From an uncultured Clostridia bacterium (GTDB lineage Bacteria > Bacillota > Clostridia > Oscillospirales > Acutalibacteraceae): DNA of 44,232 bases. This document shows positions 32,273 through 41,183 of the stretch, one piece after another. The position numbers and the translations under genes are program-made. Location: positions 1-44,232 of the forward strand of contig CAMJJL010000013.1 of NCBI GenBank assembly GCA_946406145.1, given 5' to 3'. The first letter of the stretch is position 1. Every line of letters starts with the position of its first letter. The notes beneath the pieces were generated by a model, which saw only the letters and a list, made by a program, of their open reading frames with translations, had not been told where the DNA came from and made no database searches.

Positions 32273-33892
32273 ATGCCTTTATGTATGGGTTGTTTAAATG
32301 AAATACCCGCTGCCGATTCGGTATGTAAGGTCTGCGGCTTTGATAATTCCGAGAAGCAGACTGCGCCGTTCTTGCCGTTCGGTACTGTTTTGAATTATAA
32401 ATATGTCGTAGCAAAGAATCTGGAGACGAACGGTGAGAGCACCCGATATCTCGGCTATGATAAACAGACCGGTAAGGTGCTGGCGATTCGCGAGTTCCTG
32501 CCGATCGGTCTGTTTGATCGTGGTGAAAATGAGACAAAGCTCTTTGTCACTCCGCAGGATAAAGAAAGCTTTAACCGGGCGATGGATGATTTCAAGAGCT
32601 ATTATGAAACGCTCAATTCCTTGACCGATAAGACCGCGATGATCAATATCGAGGATATCTTTACCGAGAACAATACTGCTTATGTGATCGAAGAGAACGA
32701 CGATCTTTTGCCGTTCACCGAGTATGTCGAGCACAACGGCGGTCATCTGGAATGGGATACGGCTCGTCCGCTCTTTATGCCCATCATCACACTGATCGAG
32801 AATGTCCACAAGCTCGGTATCGGTCATTACGCGATCTCTCCTTCTAATTTATATGTTACCTCCGGCGGCAAGCTCAAGCTCGGCGGCTTCTCGACTGAGA
32901 ATGAGCGCAAGCGCGGTACGATGCTGAAATCTCAGCTCTACAGCGGTTGTGCCGCACCGGAGCAGTATCTGGATAATCAAAAGCTGGATGTCCCGACCGA
33001 TATCTACGGTTTGACCGCGACGCTGTTTTATGCGTTGACCGGTAAGCTCCCGGGTAACGCCAAGGAGCGCGAGAAGGATCCCCGACTTTTGATCAGCACC
33101 AATACCGTCAAGCGTTTGCCGCCTCATGTTGTTACCGCGTTGGCGAACGGCTTGCAGATGAAGAGTGAGGCGCGTATCGCTGATTTTGACGAGCTCAGAG
33201 CGCAGCTCTCGGTTTCCTCTACCGTACAGGCGATTCAGGATGAGATCTCCCGTACCGCGAGCATGACGCCGATCAAGCGCGAGGATGAGGAACAGCGTTC
33301 ACGTGTAAATCCCACGGTTGTCGGCTTGATCGCGACACTGGTGTCGCTTCTGATCTTCTCCGCGATCGGACTGTTCTGGCTGCCGACCAATCCGCTGATG
33401 GGGCTGTTCACTAACGGTTCTACCATTCCTGCTACTTTGGAGGCGCCGACAGAGGACTGGACAGGTCCCGTGATGGCGGATTATACCGGCAAAACGCTGG
33501 ATGAACTCAAGGGCTCTTTCTCCGGTACGATCAAGGTTGACGCCGACGGCGCCTACAGTGATCATATTGAAAAGGGCAAGATCATTTCGCAGGAGCCTGC
33601 CGCAGGTTCTCCTGTCTACGGCGCCGACTCCGATTCTGTCATTTATGTTCTGATCAGTAAGGGACCCGAACTGATCGCGCTGCCTGATGTTGTTGATAAA
33701 TCATATACCGCAGCGGCGGAGGATCTGACACGACTCGGATTCATCGTGCTGCAGGAGGTTGAGTACAGCAATACGGTTGCCGAGGGTAAGGTGATCGGTA
33801 TCGTCGATCATACCGCGGGGGATAAGATCGAATCCGGCTCTGAGGTCACGCTCAAGGTTTCGTTAGGTAAAGAAAAAACCAGTTCAAATTAA
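32273..33892 (+). CDS. Membrane PASTA protein with zinc ribbon and pseudokinase domain
   Basis: A 539-residue protein. Cys4, Cys7, Cys18 and Cys21 form a zinc ribbon. Residues about 36-315 have the fold pattern of a Ser/Thr kinase (SPSN, AAPE, PTDIYGLTATLFYALTG), but key residues are gone: no Gly-rich loop (ETNGEST), Lys to Arg73 in VLAIREF, the HRD Asp to Ala187 (HYAISPSN), and the DFG Asp to Gly205 (LGGFS). A transmembrane helix lies at about 346-370, followed by two extracellular PASTA domains (about 398-465 and 466-537). AGGAGG 8 bases upstream sets the ATG at 32273. It is monocistronic, with its own promoter and terminator. It probably binds cell-wall fragments without phosphorylating; a partner role for PknB is inference. 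Confidence 0.88.
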   Translation: MPLCMGCLNEIPAADSVCKVCGFDNSEKQTAPFLPFGTVLNYKYVVAKNLETNGESTRYLGYDKQTGKVLAIREFLPIGLFDRGENETKLFVTPQDKESFNRAMDDFKSYYETLNSLTDKTAMINIEDIFTENNTAYVIEENDDLLPFTEYVEHNGGHLEWDTARPLFMPIITLIENVHKLGIGHYAISPSNLYVTSGGKLKLGGFSTENERKRGTMLKSQLYSGCAAPEQYLDNQKLDVPTDIYGLTATLFYALTGKLPGNAKEREKDPRLLISTNTVKRLPPHVVTALANGLQMKSEARIADFDELRAQLSVSSTVQAIQDEISRTASMTPIKREDEEQRSRVNPTVVGLIATLVSLLIFSAIGLFWLPTNPLMGLFTNGSTIPATLEAPTEDWTGPVMADYTGKTLDELKGSFSGTIKVDADGAYSDHIEKGKIISQEPAAGSPVYGADSDSVIYVLISKGPELIALPDVVDKSYTAAAEDLTRLGFIVLQEVEYSNTVAEGKVIGIVDHTAGDKIESGSEVTLKVSLGKEKTSSN

Positions 33893-33913
33893 ACTCTCTT
33901 TGTTTCAAAAAAT

Positions 33914-33952
33914 AACAGGTGGGTAAAACGCTACCCACCTGTTGTGTTTTAT
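33914..33952. terminator. Terminator after the pseudokinase gene
   Basis: AACAGGTGGGTA (33914-33925) pairs perfectly with TACCCACCTGTT (33932-33943) around AAACGC, followed by GTGTTTTATT. It also lies just past the end of the convergent XRE regulator. Confidence 0.85.
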
Positions 33953-33966
33953 TCAGTGATTTGATG

Positions 33967-34632
33967 TCAGAATTTCAGCTTGTGGATATTGTTCTCCGCC
34001 TGCTGAATCACGTTGAAGATTTCACCGGCTGTTTCGGGATATTCATCGGCGAGCTGATCCGGAGAAGAGGAGAGGTTCTCAAACGCCTCCAGGTAGCTTG
34101 CACTGTCTTTGTCGGTCATGCTGCCGATATCGGTGTAATATTTATCCATGACCGCGTAGGCGTAGCCGCTGTAGACCTCCTTAGGCACGGTGAACAGCTC
34201 GGTCGGATTCTTGTGATTCGCCGAATATAATCTGCGGAATACACGGTACAGCATGATCATAAAGTAATTGTTGATCGTTCTGTCAAGCTTGCGGTTTTTA
34301 GCGGTGGCGGCAAAGTCATAGATGACGTTCACCATATTGGCGATCAGCCTGCGGTTGACGATCTGAGCGGCGCTTTGCTTACGCGAGCCTCTCTCGATGA
34401 TCGGCTCATTGATCTCGTAATCGCGGTCGGCGGTTCTGCCGAGCAGATAATCACAGCTGACATTATAGAAATCCGCGGCTTTGACGAGGAAATCCAAGCC
34501 ACATTCTCTGATTCCCTTTTCATAATGCGATAGCAGTGCCTGTGAGATACCCAGCTCCTCAGCCGCCTGTTTTTGTGTGAGCTTCTTTTCCTTTCTCAAA
34601 AAAGTCAGATTACGTGAAAAATCCTTGTTCAT
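33967..34632 (-). CDS. XRE-family transcriptional regulator
   Basis: A 221-residue protein with an N-terminal helix-turn-helix (about residues 8-62: LRKEKKLTQKQAAEELGISQ, then LLSHYEKGIRECG and YNVSCDYLLG). The remaining 150 residues are predicted helical with no recognised motif. The frame opens far upstream, but AGGTGAT precedes the ATG at 34632. It is divergent from the histidine phosphatase gene, and their -10 boxes overlap, so it may control itself and that gene. Its signal is unknown. Confidence 0.87.
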   Translation of the reverse strand: MNKDFSRNLTFLRKEKKLTQKQAAEELGISQALLSHYEKGIRECGLDFLVKAADFYNVSCDYLLGRTADRDYEINEPIIERGSRKQSAAQIVNRRLIANMVNVIYDFAATAKNRKLDRTINNYFMIMLYRVFRRLYSANHKNPTELFTVPKEVYSGYAYAVMDKYYTDIGSMTDKDSASYLEAFENLSSSPDQLADEYPETAGEIFNVIQQAENNIHKLKF

Positions 34633-34647
34633 TCTATCACCTGCTGT

Positions 34648-34696
34648 TTGGTCTATAATATACAGATAGTATAATACAAATATTACTGTTTGTAAA
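34648..34696. promoter_or_regulatory. Overlapping divergent promoters with a possible operator
   Basis: Minus strand: TTTACA (34696-34691), 17 bases, TATACT (34673-34668) for the XRE gene. Plus strand: TTGGTC (34648-34653), 16 bases, TATAAT (34670-34675) for the phosphatase. The two -10 boxes share four bases. An imperfect inverted repeat, ACAGATAGTA / TATTACTGT, spans 34662-34689. Confidence 0.6.
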
Positions 34697-34710
34697 GCAC
34701 GGAGGACGCT

Positions 34711-35340
34711 ATGCAATCCTATTATATCCATTTGATTCGTCACGGAGCGATCAGCCCGACCTTAAAGGGGCGATATATCGGCACGACCGATGTGCCTTTG
34801 TCCGAAGAGGGTAAGGTTGCCTTGAAGAAGCTGGACGCTTCTATGGACTATCCCTATGCCAAGGTGGTGTTCACTTCACCCTTAAAGCGCTGTACACAGA
34901 CTGCTACGCTCCTGTATCCCCATATCACACCGCTGACGATCGATCAGCTCATGGAATGTAACTTCGGTGAATGGGAGAATCATACAGCCGATGAGCTGCG
35001 AAGTGACCCGAACTTCGCCAAGTGGCTTGCCGGTGATAGTGAAGTCAAGCCGCCGAGAGGGGAGAGTACTGCCGATTTCACACGCAGGATCTGTGTGATG
35101 TTTGAGAGCATCGTGAACGGTCTGATGCAGACCGGAACGACCGACGCCGCGATCATCACTCACGGCGGAGTGATGAATATGCTGTTGGCGGTATACGGAT
35201 TACCGCAGGCAAAGCCCTTTGACTGGGCTTGTGACAGCGGCTGCGGCTACTCGCTGCGTATCACTCCCTCGTTGTGGATGCGCGACAAGGTCGCCGAGGT
35301 TTATCAGCGAATTCCGCTCATAAGAGAAAATGACGAATAA
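34711..35340 (+). CDS. Histidine phosphatase family protein (CobC/GpmB-like)
   Basis: A 209-residue member of the phosphoglycerate mutase-like superfamily. LIRHGAISPT near residue 8 has the phospho-accepting His in RHG, FTSPLKRCTQTA near 52 is the second conserved block, ECNFGEWEN near 80 supplies the acid, and ITHGG near 148 the second His. The overall pattern is closest to alpha-ribazole phosphatase (CobC), but there are no cobalamin genes nearby, so the substrate is open. GGAGG is 6 bases before the ATG. It is divergent from the XRE regulator. Confidence 0.88.
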   Translation: MQSYYIHLIRHGAISPTLKGRYIGTTDVPLSEEGKVALKKLDASMDYPYAKVVFTSPLKRCTQTATLLYPHITPLTIDQLMECNFGEWENHTADELRSDPNFAKWLAGDSEVKPPRGESTADFTRRICVMFESIVNGLMQTGTTDAAIITHGGVMNMLLAVYGLPQAKPFDWACDSGCGYSLRITPSLWMRDKVAEVYQRIPLIRENDE

Positions 35341-35485
35341 ACTCATATTTTGAAATCGCACGAATATAATACTTCATATTTCCTTTATTTTGGTGATTAT
35401 AATATTGTATTTTGCAGGATTATATGCTAAAATGAAAGAGTATTGGCGTTTGACCAACGAAAAGATCAAATGTCGAAGGAGTGTG

Positions 35486-36370
35486 ATGACATTGTTATCA
35501 AATCTATTGGTTAGAATTGATTTATCCCGCAAGGATTTTTCTAAAGGTCAGCGCAAGATCGCTGATTATATTGAGGAGCATTATGACTCTGCCGCATTTA
35601 TGACTGCCGCTAAACTGGGTGATGAGGTAGGTGTATCGGAGAGCACGGTCGTGCGCTTCGCGACCCAGATCGGCTATGACGGCTTTCCGTATTTGCAAAA
35701 GGCGATGCAGGAGATGATCCGCGACAAGCTCAATTCTGTTCAGCGTATTGAGGTGACCACCGGTCGTATCGGGGATTCCGACGTCGTGGAGAGCGTACTC
35801 AATCAGGATATCGACAAGATCCGACGCACCATCGACGAGGTATCGCGTGAGGATTTCAAAAAGACAGTCAACGCGATCATCAACGCACGCAACATCTATG
35901 TATTCGGCGCAAAATCGTCCTCTTATATCGCTAACTTTTTTGCGTATTACCTTGACCTGATCTTCGGCAACGTGCATATTCTCAATTCCACATCAAAGAC
36001 GACGACTTACGAGAAGCTCTTTCGTATCTCCAAGGAGGATGTGATGATCGGCATCAGCTTTCCGCGTTATTCCGCGATGGCGGTCGACGCGATGAGCTTT
36101 GCGCATGATCGCGGAGCCGAGGTCATTGCGATCACCGACAGCATGGTAGCGCCTGTTGTCAAGGACGCGGATGAGGTGCTGTTGGCGCGCTCTGATATCG
36201 CTTCTGTTGTCGATACACTTGTAGCCCCCTTGAGCCTGATCAACGCATTGTTGGTGGCGATCGTCATCGAACGTAAGGAAGATATCAAAAATACCTTTAT
36301 CGATTTGGAAGAGGTGTGGAGAGAACAGAACGTCTACGCCGGCAATCGAATCGACAGTACCAGAACATGA
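35486..36370 (+). CDS. MurR/RpiR-family transcriptional regulator
   Basis: A 294-residue regulator. The N-terminal HTH_6 domain (about 1-80) includes RKIADYIEEHYDSAAFM and VGVSESTVVRFATQIGYDGF. A SIS sugar-phosphate-binding domain (about 125-270) shows NIYVFGAKSSSYIANFFAYY. These proteins sense phosphosugars or related ligands. The long frame starts at 35390, but AAGGAG just before the ATG at 35486 and the family alignment support the shorter form. Its end overlaps the next gene by 4 bases (ATGA), an unusual direct coupling of a regulator to a flavoprotein. Confidence 0.9.
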   Translation: MTLLSNLLVRIDLSRKDFSKGQRKIADYIEEHYDSAAFMTAAKLGDEVGVSESTVVRFATQIGYDGFPYLQKAMQEMIRDKLNSVQRIEVTTGRIGDSDVVESVLNQDIDKIRRTIDEVSREDFKKTVNAIINARNIYVFGAKSSSYIANFFAYYLDLIFGNVHILNSTSKTTTYEKLFRISKEDVMIGISFPRYSAMAVDAMSFAHDRGAEVIAITDSMVAPVVKDADEVLLARSDIASVVDTLVAPLSLINALLVAIVIERKEDIKNTFIDLEEVWREQNVYAGNRIDSTRT

Positions 36371-37617
36371 TCGATAAATCTATAAAAGTTGTGGTGATCG
36401 GTGCAGGACCTGCAGGAATGATGGCGGCAGGCGCCGCCGCTGAGAACGGCGCTGACACTATTCTCATTGAAAAAAATCAGAAGGTCGGGCGCAAGCTCGC
36501 CATCACGGGCAAAGGTCGGTGCAATATCACGAACTTCTGTGATAATGAGACCTTTATCGCGCACGTGACCTCGAATCCGCGTTTTTTGTACAGCGCGATC
36601 AACCGATTTACCTGCTATGATACCGTCGCCTTCTTTGAAGAGCGCGGGCTTGCAACTAAGGTGGAACGCGGCAATCGTGTATTCCCCGTATCCGACAAGG
36701 CGTTGGATGTTGTCGATACCCTCTATGATTATTTACACGAGCGCGGTGTGCGGATCCTTCAACGAGAAGCCAAAGGGCTTTTGATCGAGAACGGCTCCGT
36801 CAAAGGGATTCGTTTACAGGATCAGGTACTCTATGCCGATAAGGTGATCATCACCTGCGGCGGTATGTCATATCGCGCGACAGGTTCGACCGGAGACGGA
36901 TACACATTCGCGAAAGCCGCCGGACATACCGTCACACCGCTTTTGCCGTCATTGGTTCCTTTAGTGGCGGAGGATAAGGATATCCCTGAATTACAGGGGT
37001 TATCATTGAAAAATGTCCGTCTGTCTGTTACGGATAATCAAACCGGTAAAGAGGTATATTCCGATATGGGTGAGATGTTGTTTACGCATTTCGGTCTTTC
37101 CGGACCTCTCGTTTTATCCGCAAGCGCCCATATGCGAAATATGTCGCCCGGTCGCTATACCGCTTATATCGATATGAAACCGGCTTTGGATGACGATACC
37201 CTGGATAAGCGGATCCTGCGTGATTTTTCCGAATTCGCCAACAAGGATATCATCAACTCTCTGGGCAAACTGCTCCCGAAAAAGCTGATCCCCGTCATCA
37301 TTGAACGTTCAGGAATCGCGCCGCATACGAAGTGTAATATCACTACCGCCGTACAGCGGCAATCGTTGTCAGAGCAAATCAAGCGTTTCTGCGTGAAGAT
37401 CCACGCCTTTCGCCCGATCAATGAGGCGATCGTGACACACGGCGGCGTCGATGTCAAGGATATCGATCCGCGCACGATGGAAAGCAAGCTCGTCAAGGGC
37501 TTGTATTTTGCAGGTGAAGTGCTGGATCTCGACGCTTATACAGGCGGATTCAATCTGCAGATCGCGTACTGCACCGGCAGACTTGCCGGAGAATCCGCCG
37601 CAACTGATATATATTAA
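36367..37617 (+). CDS. NAD(P)/FAD-dependent oxidoreductase (HI0933/BaiN family)
   Basis: A 416-residue flavoprotein. The FAD-binding VIGAGPAGMMAAGAAAENGA lies at about residues 10-29, with the family-specific KVGRKLAITGKGRCNITN at about 39-56. The C-terminal GLYFAGEVLDLDAYTGGFNL near 377 closes the FAD site. BaiN is a proposed member acting on bile-acid intermediates in Clostridium scindens, but most members have no known substrate. There is no clear ribosome site; translation probably continues from the overlapping regulator gene. Confidence 0.92.
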   Translation: MIDKSIKVVVIGAGPAGMMAAGAAAENGADTILIEKNQKVGRKLAITGKGRCNITNFCDNETFIAHVTSNPRFLYSAINRFTCYDTVAFFEERGLATKVERGNRVFPVSDKALDVVDTLYDYLHERGVRILQREAKGLLIENGSVKGIRLQDQVLYADKVIITCGGMSYRATGSTGDGYTFAKAAGHTVTPLLPSLVPLVAEDKDIPELQGLSLKNVRLSVTDNQTGKEVYSDMGEMLFTHFGLSGPLVLSASAHMRNMSPGRYTAYIDMKPALDDDTLDKRILRDFSEFANKDIINSLGKLLPKKLIPVIIERSGIAPHTKCNITTAVQRQSLSEQIKRFCVKIHAFRPINEAIVTHGGVDVKDIDPRTMESKLVKGLYFAGEVLDLDAYTGGFNLQIAYCTGRLAGESAATDIY

Positions 37618-37627
37618 GGAGAAAACT

Positions 37628-38296
37628 ATGTCTATTGCTATTGCTATCGACGGCCCCGCAGGAGCCGGTAAATCGACCATCGCGCGACTTGCCGCAAAGG
37701 AACTCGGTTATATTTATGTGGATACGGGCGCGCTGTATCGCACCATCGGTCTGGCGGCGTTCAGACGCAATCTGACCGCAGAGGATAAAGAGCAGATCAT
37801 CACGATGCTGCCCGAGATCAAGGTGGAATTGGCGTTTAACGAGCGTCAGGAGCAGATCGTCCTGCTCGACGGTGAGGACGTCAGCGGCTTGATCCGCACT
37901 CCCGAGATCTCGATGATGGCATCAGCCGTATCCGCGATCCCCGAGGTCAGAGCCTATCTGCTCGATCTGCAGCGCAGTATGGCGCACACCAACAACGTCA
38001 TCATGGACGGCAGAGATATCGGTACCGTTGTACTGCCCGACGCGAAGATCAAGATCTTCCTGTCAGCATCTCCCGAATGCAGAGCACGCCGCCGCTATGA
38101 CGAGCTGATCGAAAAGGGCATGGACGTTAAATACGAGGATATCCTGTCGGATGTCGTCGCGCGCGACTACGCGGACTCTCACCGTGATATCGCGCCCCTG
38201 AAACCGGCTGATGACGCGATCAGCGTCGATACCTCAGGCGAGGATCTGGAAACCTCAGTCAATAAACTCTTAGGAATCATGAGGGAAAGATTATGA
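37628..38296 (+). CDS. cmk: Cytidylate kinase
   Basis: A 222-residue CMP/dCMP kinase. The P-loop IDGPAGAGKSTIARLAAKEL starts at residue 8, YVDTGALYR lies at about 31-39, and MDGRDIGTVVLPDAKIKIFL near 122 and ARRRYDEL near 152 are typical. The frame opens earlier at 37451 inside the flavoprotein gene, but AAGGAG before the ATG at 37628 is decisive. It overlaps plsC by 4 bases. The order cmk-plsC-ispH/rpsA is conserved in Clostridia. Confidence 0.96.
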   Translation: MSIAIAIDGPAGAGKSTIARLAAKELGYIYVDTGALYRTIGLAAFRRNLTAEDKEQIITMLPEIKVELAFNERQEQIVLLDGEDVSGLIRTPEISMMASAVSAIPEVRAYLLDLQRSMAHTNNVIMDGRDIGTVVLPDAKIKIFLSASPECRARRRYDELIEKGMDVKYEDILSDVVARDYADSHRDIAPLKPADDAISVDTSGEDLETSVNKLLGIMRERL

Positions 38297-38910
38297 AAAA
38301 GCGCAATCATTTTTACTTTTTCTGGAGAGGGTTACTGAAGCCCTTCTTCCAACTTAAATTTCATATGAAGTATATCGGCGTCGAGAATGTACCGGACGAG
38401 GGCGCGTATATCTTAGCGTCCAACCACACCCATGCGGCTGACCCGATCATCATGGGTATGGGCTTGAAGCGTCAGGTCATGTTTATGGCGAAGGAAGAGC
38501 TGTTCCAAAACAAGTTTGTCGGTTGGTTCATCCGCAAGCTCGACGCTTTCCCTGTCAGCCGCGGCAAGGCGGATACCGGCTCGATCAAGCATTTTGAGGA
38601 GGTGCTCAAGGACGGCAATCTGATGGGCATCTTCATCGAGGGTACCCGCTCCAAGGATGGTAACTTCCTTCCGCCGAAAAACGGCTGCAGTTTGATTGCC
38701 TATGACACCAAGACTCCCGTCATCCCCGTTTGTCATACCAAGATCGGAAAACGCCTTTACTTCCATTTCGGCAAACCGATATCTCTGGAGGAAATGGGCT
38801 TTGATAAGGGCGGCGCAAGGGAATTTCGTAACGCCAGCCGAATCATCATGGATCACATCAAGGCAATCCGCGAGGAGGACTTAGCGTCGGCAGGAGAGAA
38901 TAATGGCTGA
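38293..38910 (+). CDS. plsC: 1-acyl-sn-glycerol-3-phosphate acyltransferase
   Basis: A 205-residue membrane-associated acyltransferase making phosphatidic acid from lysophosphatidic acid. The catalytic NHTHAADP (HX4D) is near residue 40, KEELF near 73, and FIEGTRSKDG near 113 is the glycerol-phosphate-binding EGTR motif. It starts with a basic segment and lacks an obvious transmembrane helix, as is usual for the family. It overlaps both neighbours (4 bases with cmk, 8 with ispH-rpsA). Confidence 0.94.
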   Translation: MKKRNHFYFFWRGLLKPFFQLKFHMKYIGVENVPDEGAYILASNHTHAADPIIMGMGLKRQVMFMAKEELFQNKFVGWFIRKLDAFPVSRGKADTGSIKHFEEVLKDGNLMGIFIEGTRSKDGNFLPPKNGCSLIAYDTKTPVIPVCHTKIGKRLYFHFGKPISLEEMGFDKGGAREFRNASRIIMDHIKAIREEDLASAGENNG

Positions 38911-41053
38911 TATCATCGTTGCAAAATCCGCCGGCTTTTGCTTTGGCGTGAACCGCGCGGTCAAGATTGCCTTCGATGTTGCCGACCGTCAACACGGCGG
39001 CTGCACCTTAGGGCCGATCATTCATAATAAAGAAATGGTCGCGGCGCTGACCGACAGGGGAGTGGTATCGGTTGACTCCCTTGATGAAATAAAAGGGAAA
39101 CAACCTGTGATCATCCGATCCCACGGCGTCAAGAGAGCGGTCTATGATCAGCTCAATGAGATGGGGCTCGCGTATATCGATGCGACCTGTCCCTTTGTCG
39201 CTAAGATCCATTCTATCGTCTATGATATGAGCCGACAGGGTTATACCATCCTGATTGCCGGAGATGAAAATCACCCCGAGGTACAGGGAATCCTCTCGAA
39301 TTGTGTCAGCAGTTATTATATTTTCAAGAACGTTGAGGATTTGAAGAAAATTATAGATATAATTCCTGAGGAGAATAAAGATCGAATCTGTGTCGTCGCT
39401 CAGACGACTTTTAACGAAAATTTTTGGAAAAATTGTATAGTTTTTTTGAAAAAACTATGTACAAACGCCAAAGTTTTTGATACAATATGTAATGCTACGT
39501 CAAAGCGACAAGCGGAAGCACACACTTTGTCAGCAAGATGTGACTGCATGATCGTGGTAGGAGATCGCTCCAGCTCCAATACAAATAAGCTCTATGAGAT
39601 TTGTAAAAGGAACTGTGAACGCACCTATCTGATCGAGACAGCCACCGAACTTGACAGGGCGATGTATGCCGACGCTCAGACTATTGGCGTAACAGCCGGC
39701 GCTTCTACACCGGACAGGATTATAAAGGAGGTACTGGATACAATGAGTGAAAACACTACATCCAGCGTAAACGAAACTGAGAACTTTGAGGAGATGTTAG
39801 AAGAATCTCTGAAGAGTTTAAACACTAATGAAAGGGTTATGGGTACTGTCGCAAGCATCACTCCGAACGAAGTGTATGTTGAAGTCGACGGTAGAAAGCA
39901 GACTGGCTTTATCCCATTTGACGAGTTATCATCCACTCCGATTCAGAGCGCCGATGAAGTTGTCAAGGTCGGCGATCGTGTAGAACTGCTGATTATGAAA
40001 ACCAATGACGTCGAGGGTACCATCATGCTCTCTAAGCGCAGAGTCGACGCACAGAAGGGCTTTGAGGAGCTGCAGAAGGCTTATGATGAGAAGCAGATCC
40101 TCACCGGTCCCGTTACCGAGGTCGTTTCCGGCGGCGTGATCGTTGTCGCTAACGATATCCGCGTATTCATCCCTGCATCGCAGGCTACCATGGAGCGTGA
40201 CGCTAACCTTGAGGAGCTTAAGGGTCAGGAGGTCAAGTTCCGTCTGATCGAGCTCTCTCAGCGCGGAAGAAGAAGAAAGATCATCGGCTCCATTAAGAGC
40301 GTTCTCCGTGACGAGTATGCCGCTAAGCGTGCTGAGTTCTGGGAGAACTGCGAGGTCGGCAAGGTTTATACCGGCGTTGTCCGCACTTTGACTTCCTACG
40401 GCGCGTTCGTAGACCTCGGCGGCGTATCGGGCATGATCCACATTTCCGAGCTGTCCTGGCTGCGCATCAAGCATCCGAGCGAGGTCGTCAATGTTGGCGA
40501 TACCGTTGAAGTATATATCAAGGATATCAACACCGAGACCAAGAAGATCTCTCTGGGCTACAAGAAGACCGAGGACAATCCGTGGGTCATCCTCGAAAAG
40601 GATTATCCTGTCGGCACTGTTGTCAAGGCGAAGATCGTCGGTCTGACCGCGTTCGGTGCATTTGCTAACATCATCCCCGGTATTGACGGCTTGATCCATA
40701 TCTCTCAGATCTCCAACAAGCGCATCGAGAAGCCTGCCGATGAGCTGGCGATCGGTGATGAGGTCGAGGCTAAGATCACCGGTATCGACTTTGAGAAAAA
40801 GCGTGTCAGCCTTTCCATCCGCGCGCTGCTGCCCGAGGACGCTCCTGCTGCTCCCGTTGTTGAGGAGGAAGAGGACGAGGTCGTTGCTGTTGTTGAGCCT
40901 GACGCCGCTCCCGTGATTCGTGATCTCGAGGACGAGGTTCCTGCTGAAGAGGCTGCTCCCGTTGAGGAAGCTGTCGCAGAGGAAGCACCTGTTGAAGAGG
41001 CTGCTCCTGTTGAGGAAGCTGTCGCAGAGGAAGCTCCTGCAGACGCTGAATAA
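38903..41053 (+). CDS. ispH: IspH - ribosomal protein S1 fusion
   Basis: A 716-residue bifunctional protein. Residues 1-283 are HMBPP reductase (last step of the MEP isoprenoid pathway), with cluster ligands Cys13, Cys96 and Cys196 and the [14 protein letters not shown] start. After a linker come four S1 RNA-binding domains (about 309-380, 395-463, 478-548 and 563-635), for example [20 protein letters not shown] and [20 protein letters not shown]. An acidic Glu/Ala/Val tail ends the protein. The IspH-S1 fusion is known in Clostridia. The IspH part near 39310-39490 is notably AT-rich and contains an internal hairpin at 39437-39458. Confidence 0.95.
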   Translation: MADIIVAKSAGFCFGVNRAVKIAFDVADRQHGGCTLGPIIHNKEMVAALTDRGVVSVDSLDEIKGKQPVIIRSHGVKRAVYDQLNEMGLAYIDATCPFVAKIHSIVYDMSRQGYTILIAGDENHPEVQGILSNCVSSYYIFKNVEDLKKIIDIIPEENKDRICVVAQTTFNENFWKNCIVFLKKLCTNAKVFDTICNATSKRQAEAHTLSARCDCMIVVGDRSSSNTNKLYEICKRNCERTYLIETATELDRAMYADAQTIGVTAGASTPDRIIKEVLDTMSENTTSSVNETENFEEMLEESLKSLNTNERVMGTVASITPNEVYVEVDGRKQTGFIPFDELSSTPIQSADEVVKVGDRVELLIMKTNDVEGTIMLSKRRVDAQKGFEELQKAYDEKQILTGPVTEVVSGGVIVVANDIRVFIPASQATMERDANLEELKGQEVKFRLIELSQRGRRRKIIGSIKSVLRDEYAAKRAEFWENCEVGKVYTGVVRTLTSYGAFVDLGGVSGMIHISELSWLRIKHPSEVVNVGDTVEVYIKDINTETKKISLGYKKTEDNPWVILEKDYPVGTVVKAKIVGLTAFGAFANIIPGIDGLIHISQISNKRIEKPADELAIGDEVEAKITGIDFEKKRVSLSIRALLPEDAPAAPVVEEEEDEVVAVVEPDAAPVIRDLEDEVPAEEAAPVEEAVAEEAPVEEAAPVEEAVAEEAPADAE
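40946..41041 (+). repeat. Two 48-bp tandem repeats in the S1 tail
   Basis: Units 40946-40993 and 40994-41041 are nearly identical and each encode 16 residues of the [16 protein letters not shown] type. Because 48 is a multiple of three, copy-number change would keep the frame. Confidence 0.9.
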
Positions 41054-41064
41054 TGATTTTGATG

Positions 41065-41098
41065 ACGGGTATCCGAAAGGGTACCCGTTTTTTTCTTT
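41065..41098 (+). terminator. Terminator after ispH-rpsA
   Basis: ACGGGTATCC (41065-41074) pairs with GGGTACCCGT (41079-41088), with one T-G pair, around a GAAA tetraloop and is followed by TTTTTTCTTT. Confidence 0.92.
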
Positions 41099-41183
41099 AT
41101 ATTAGTCGATTAAGGAATATTATTATCCCGATAATTTGGTATGATAGAATCATATAATATAATATAGTATAGGATCTGATATT

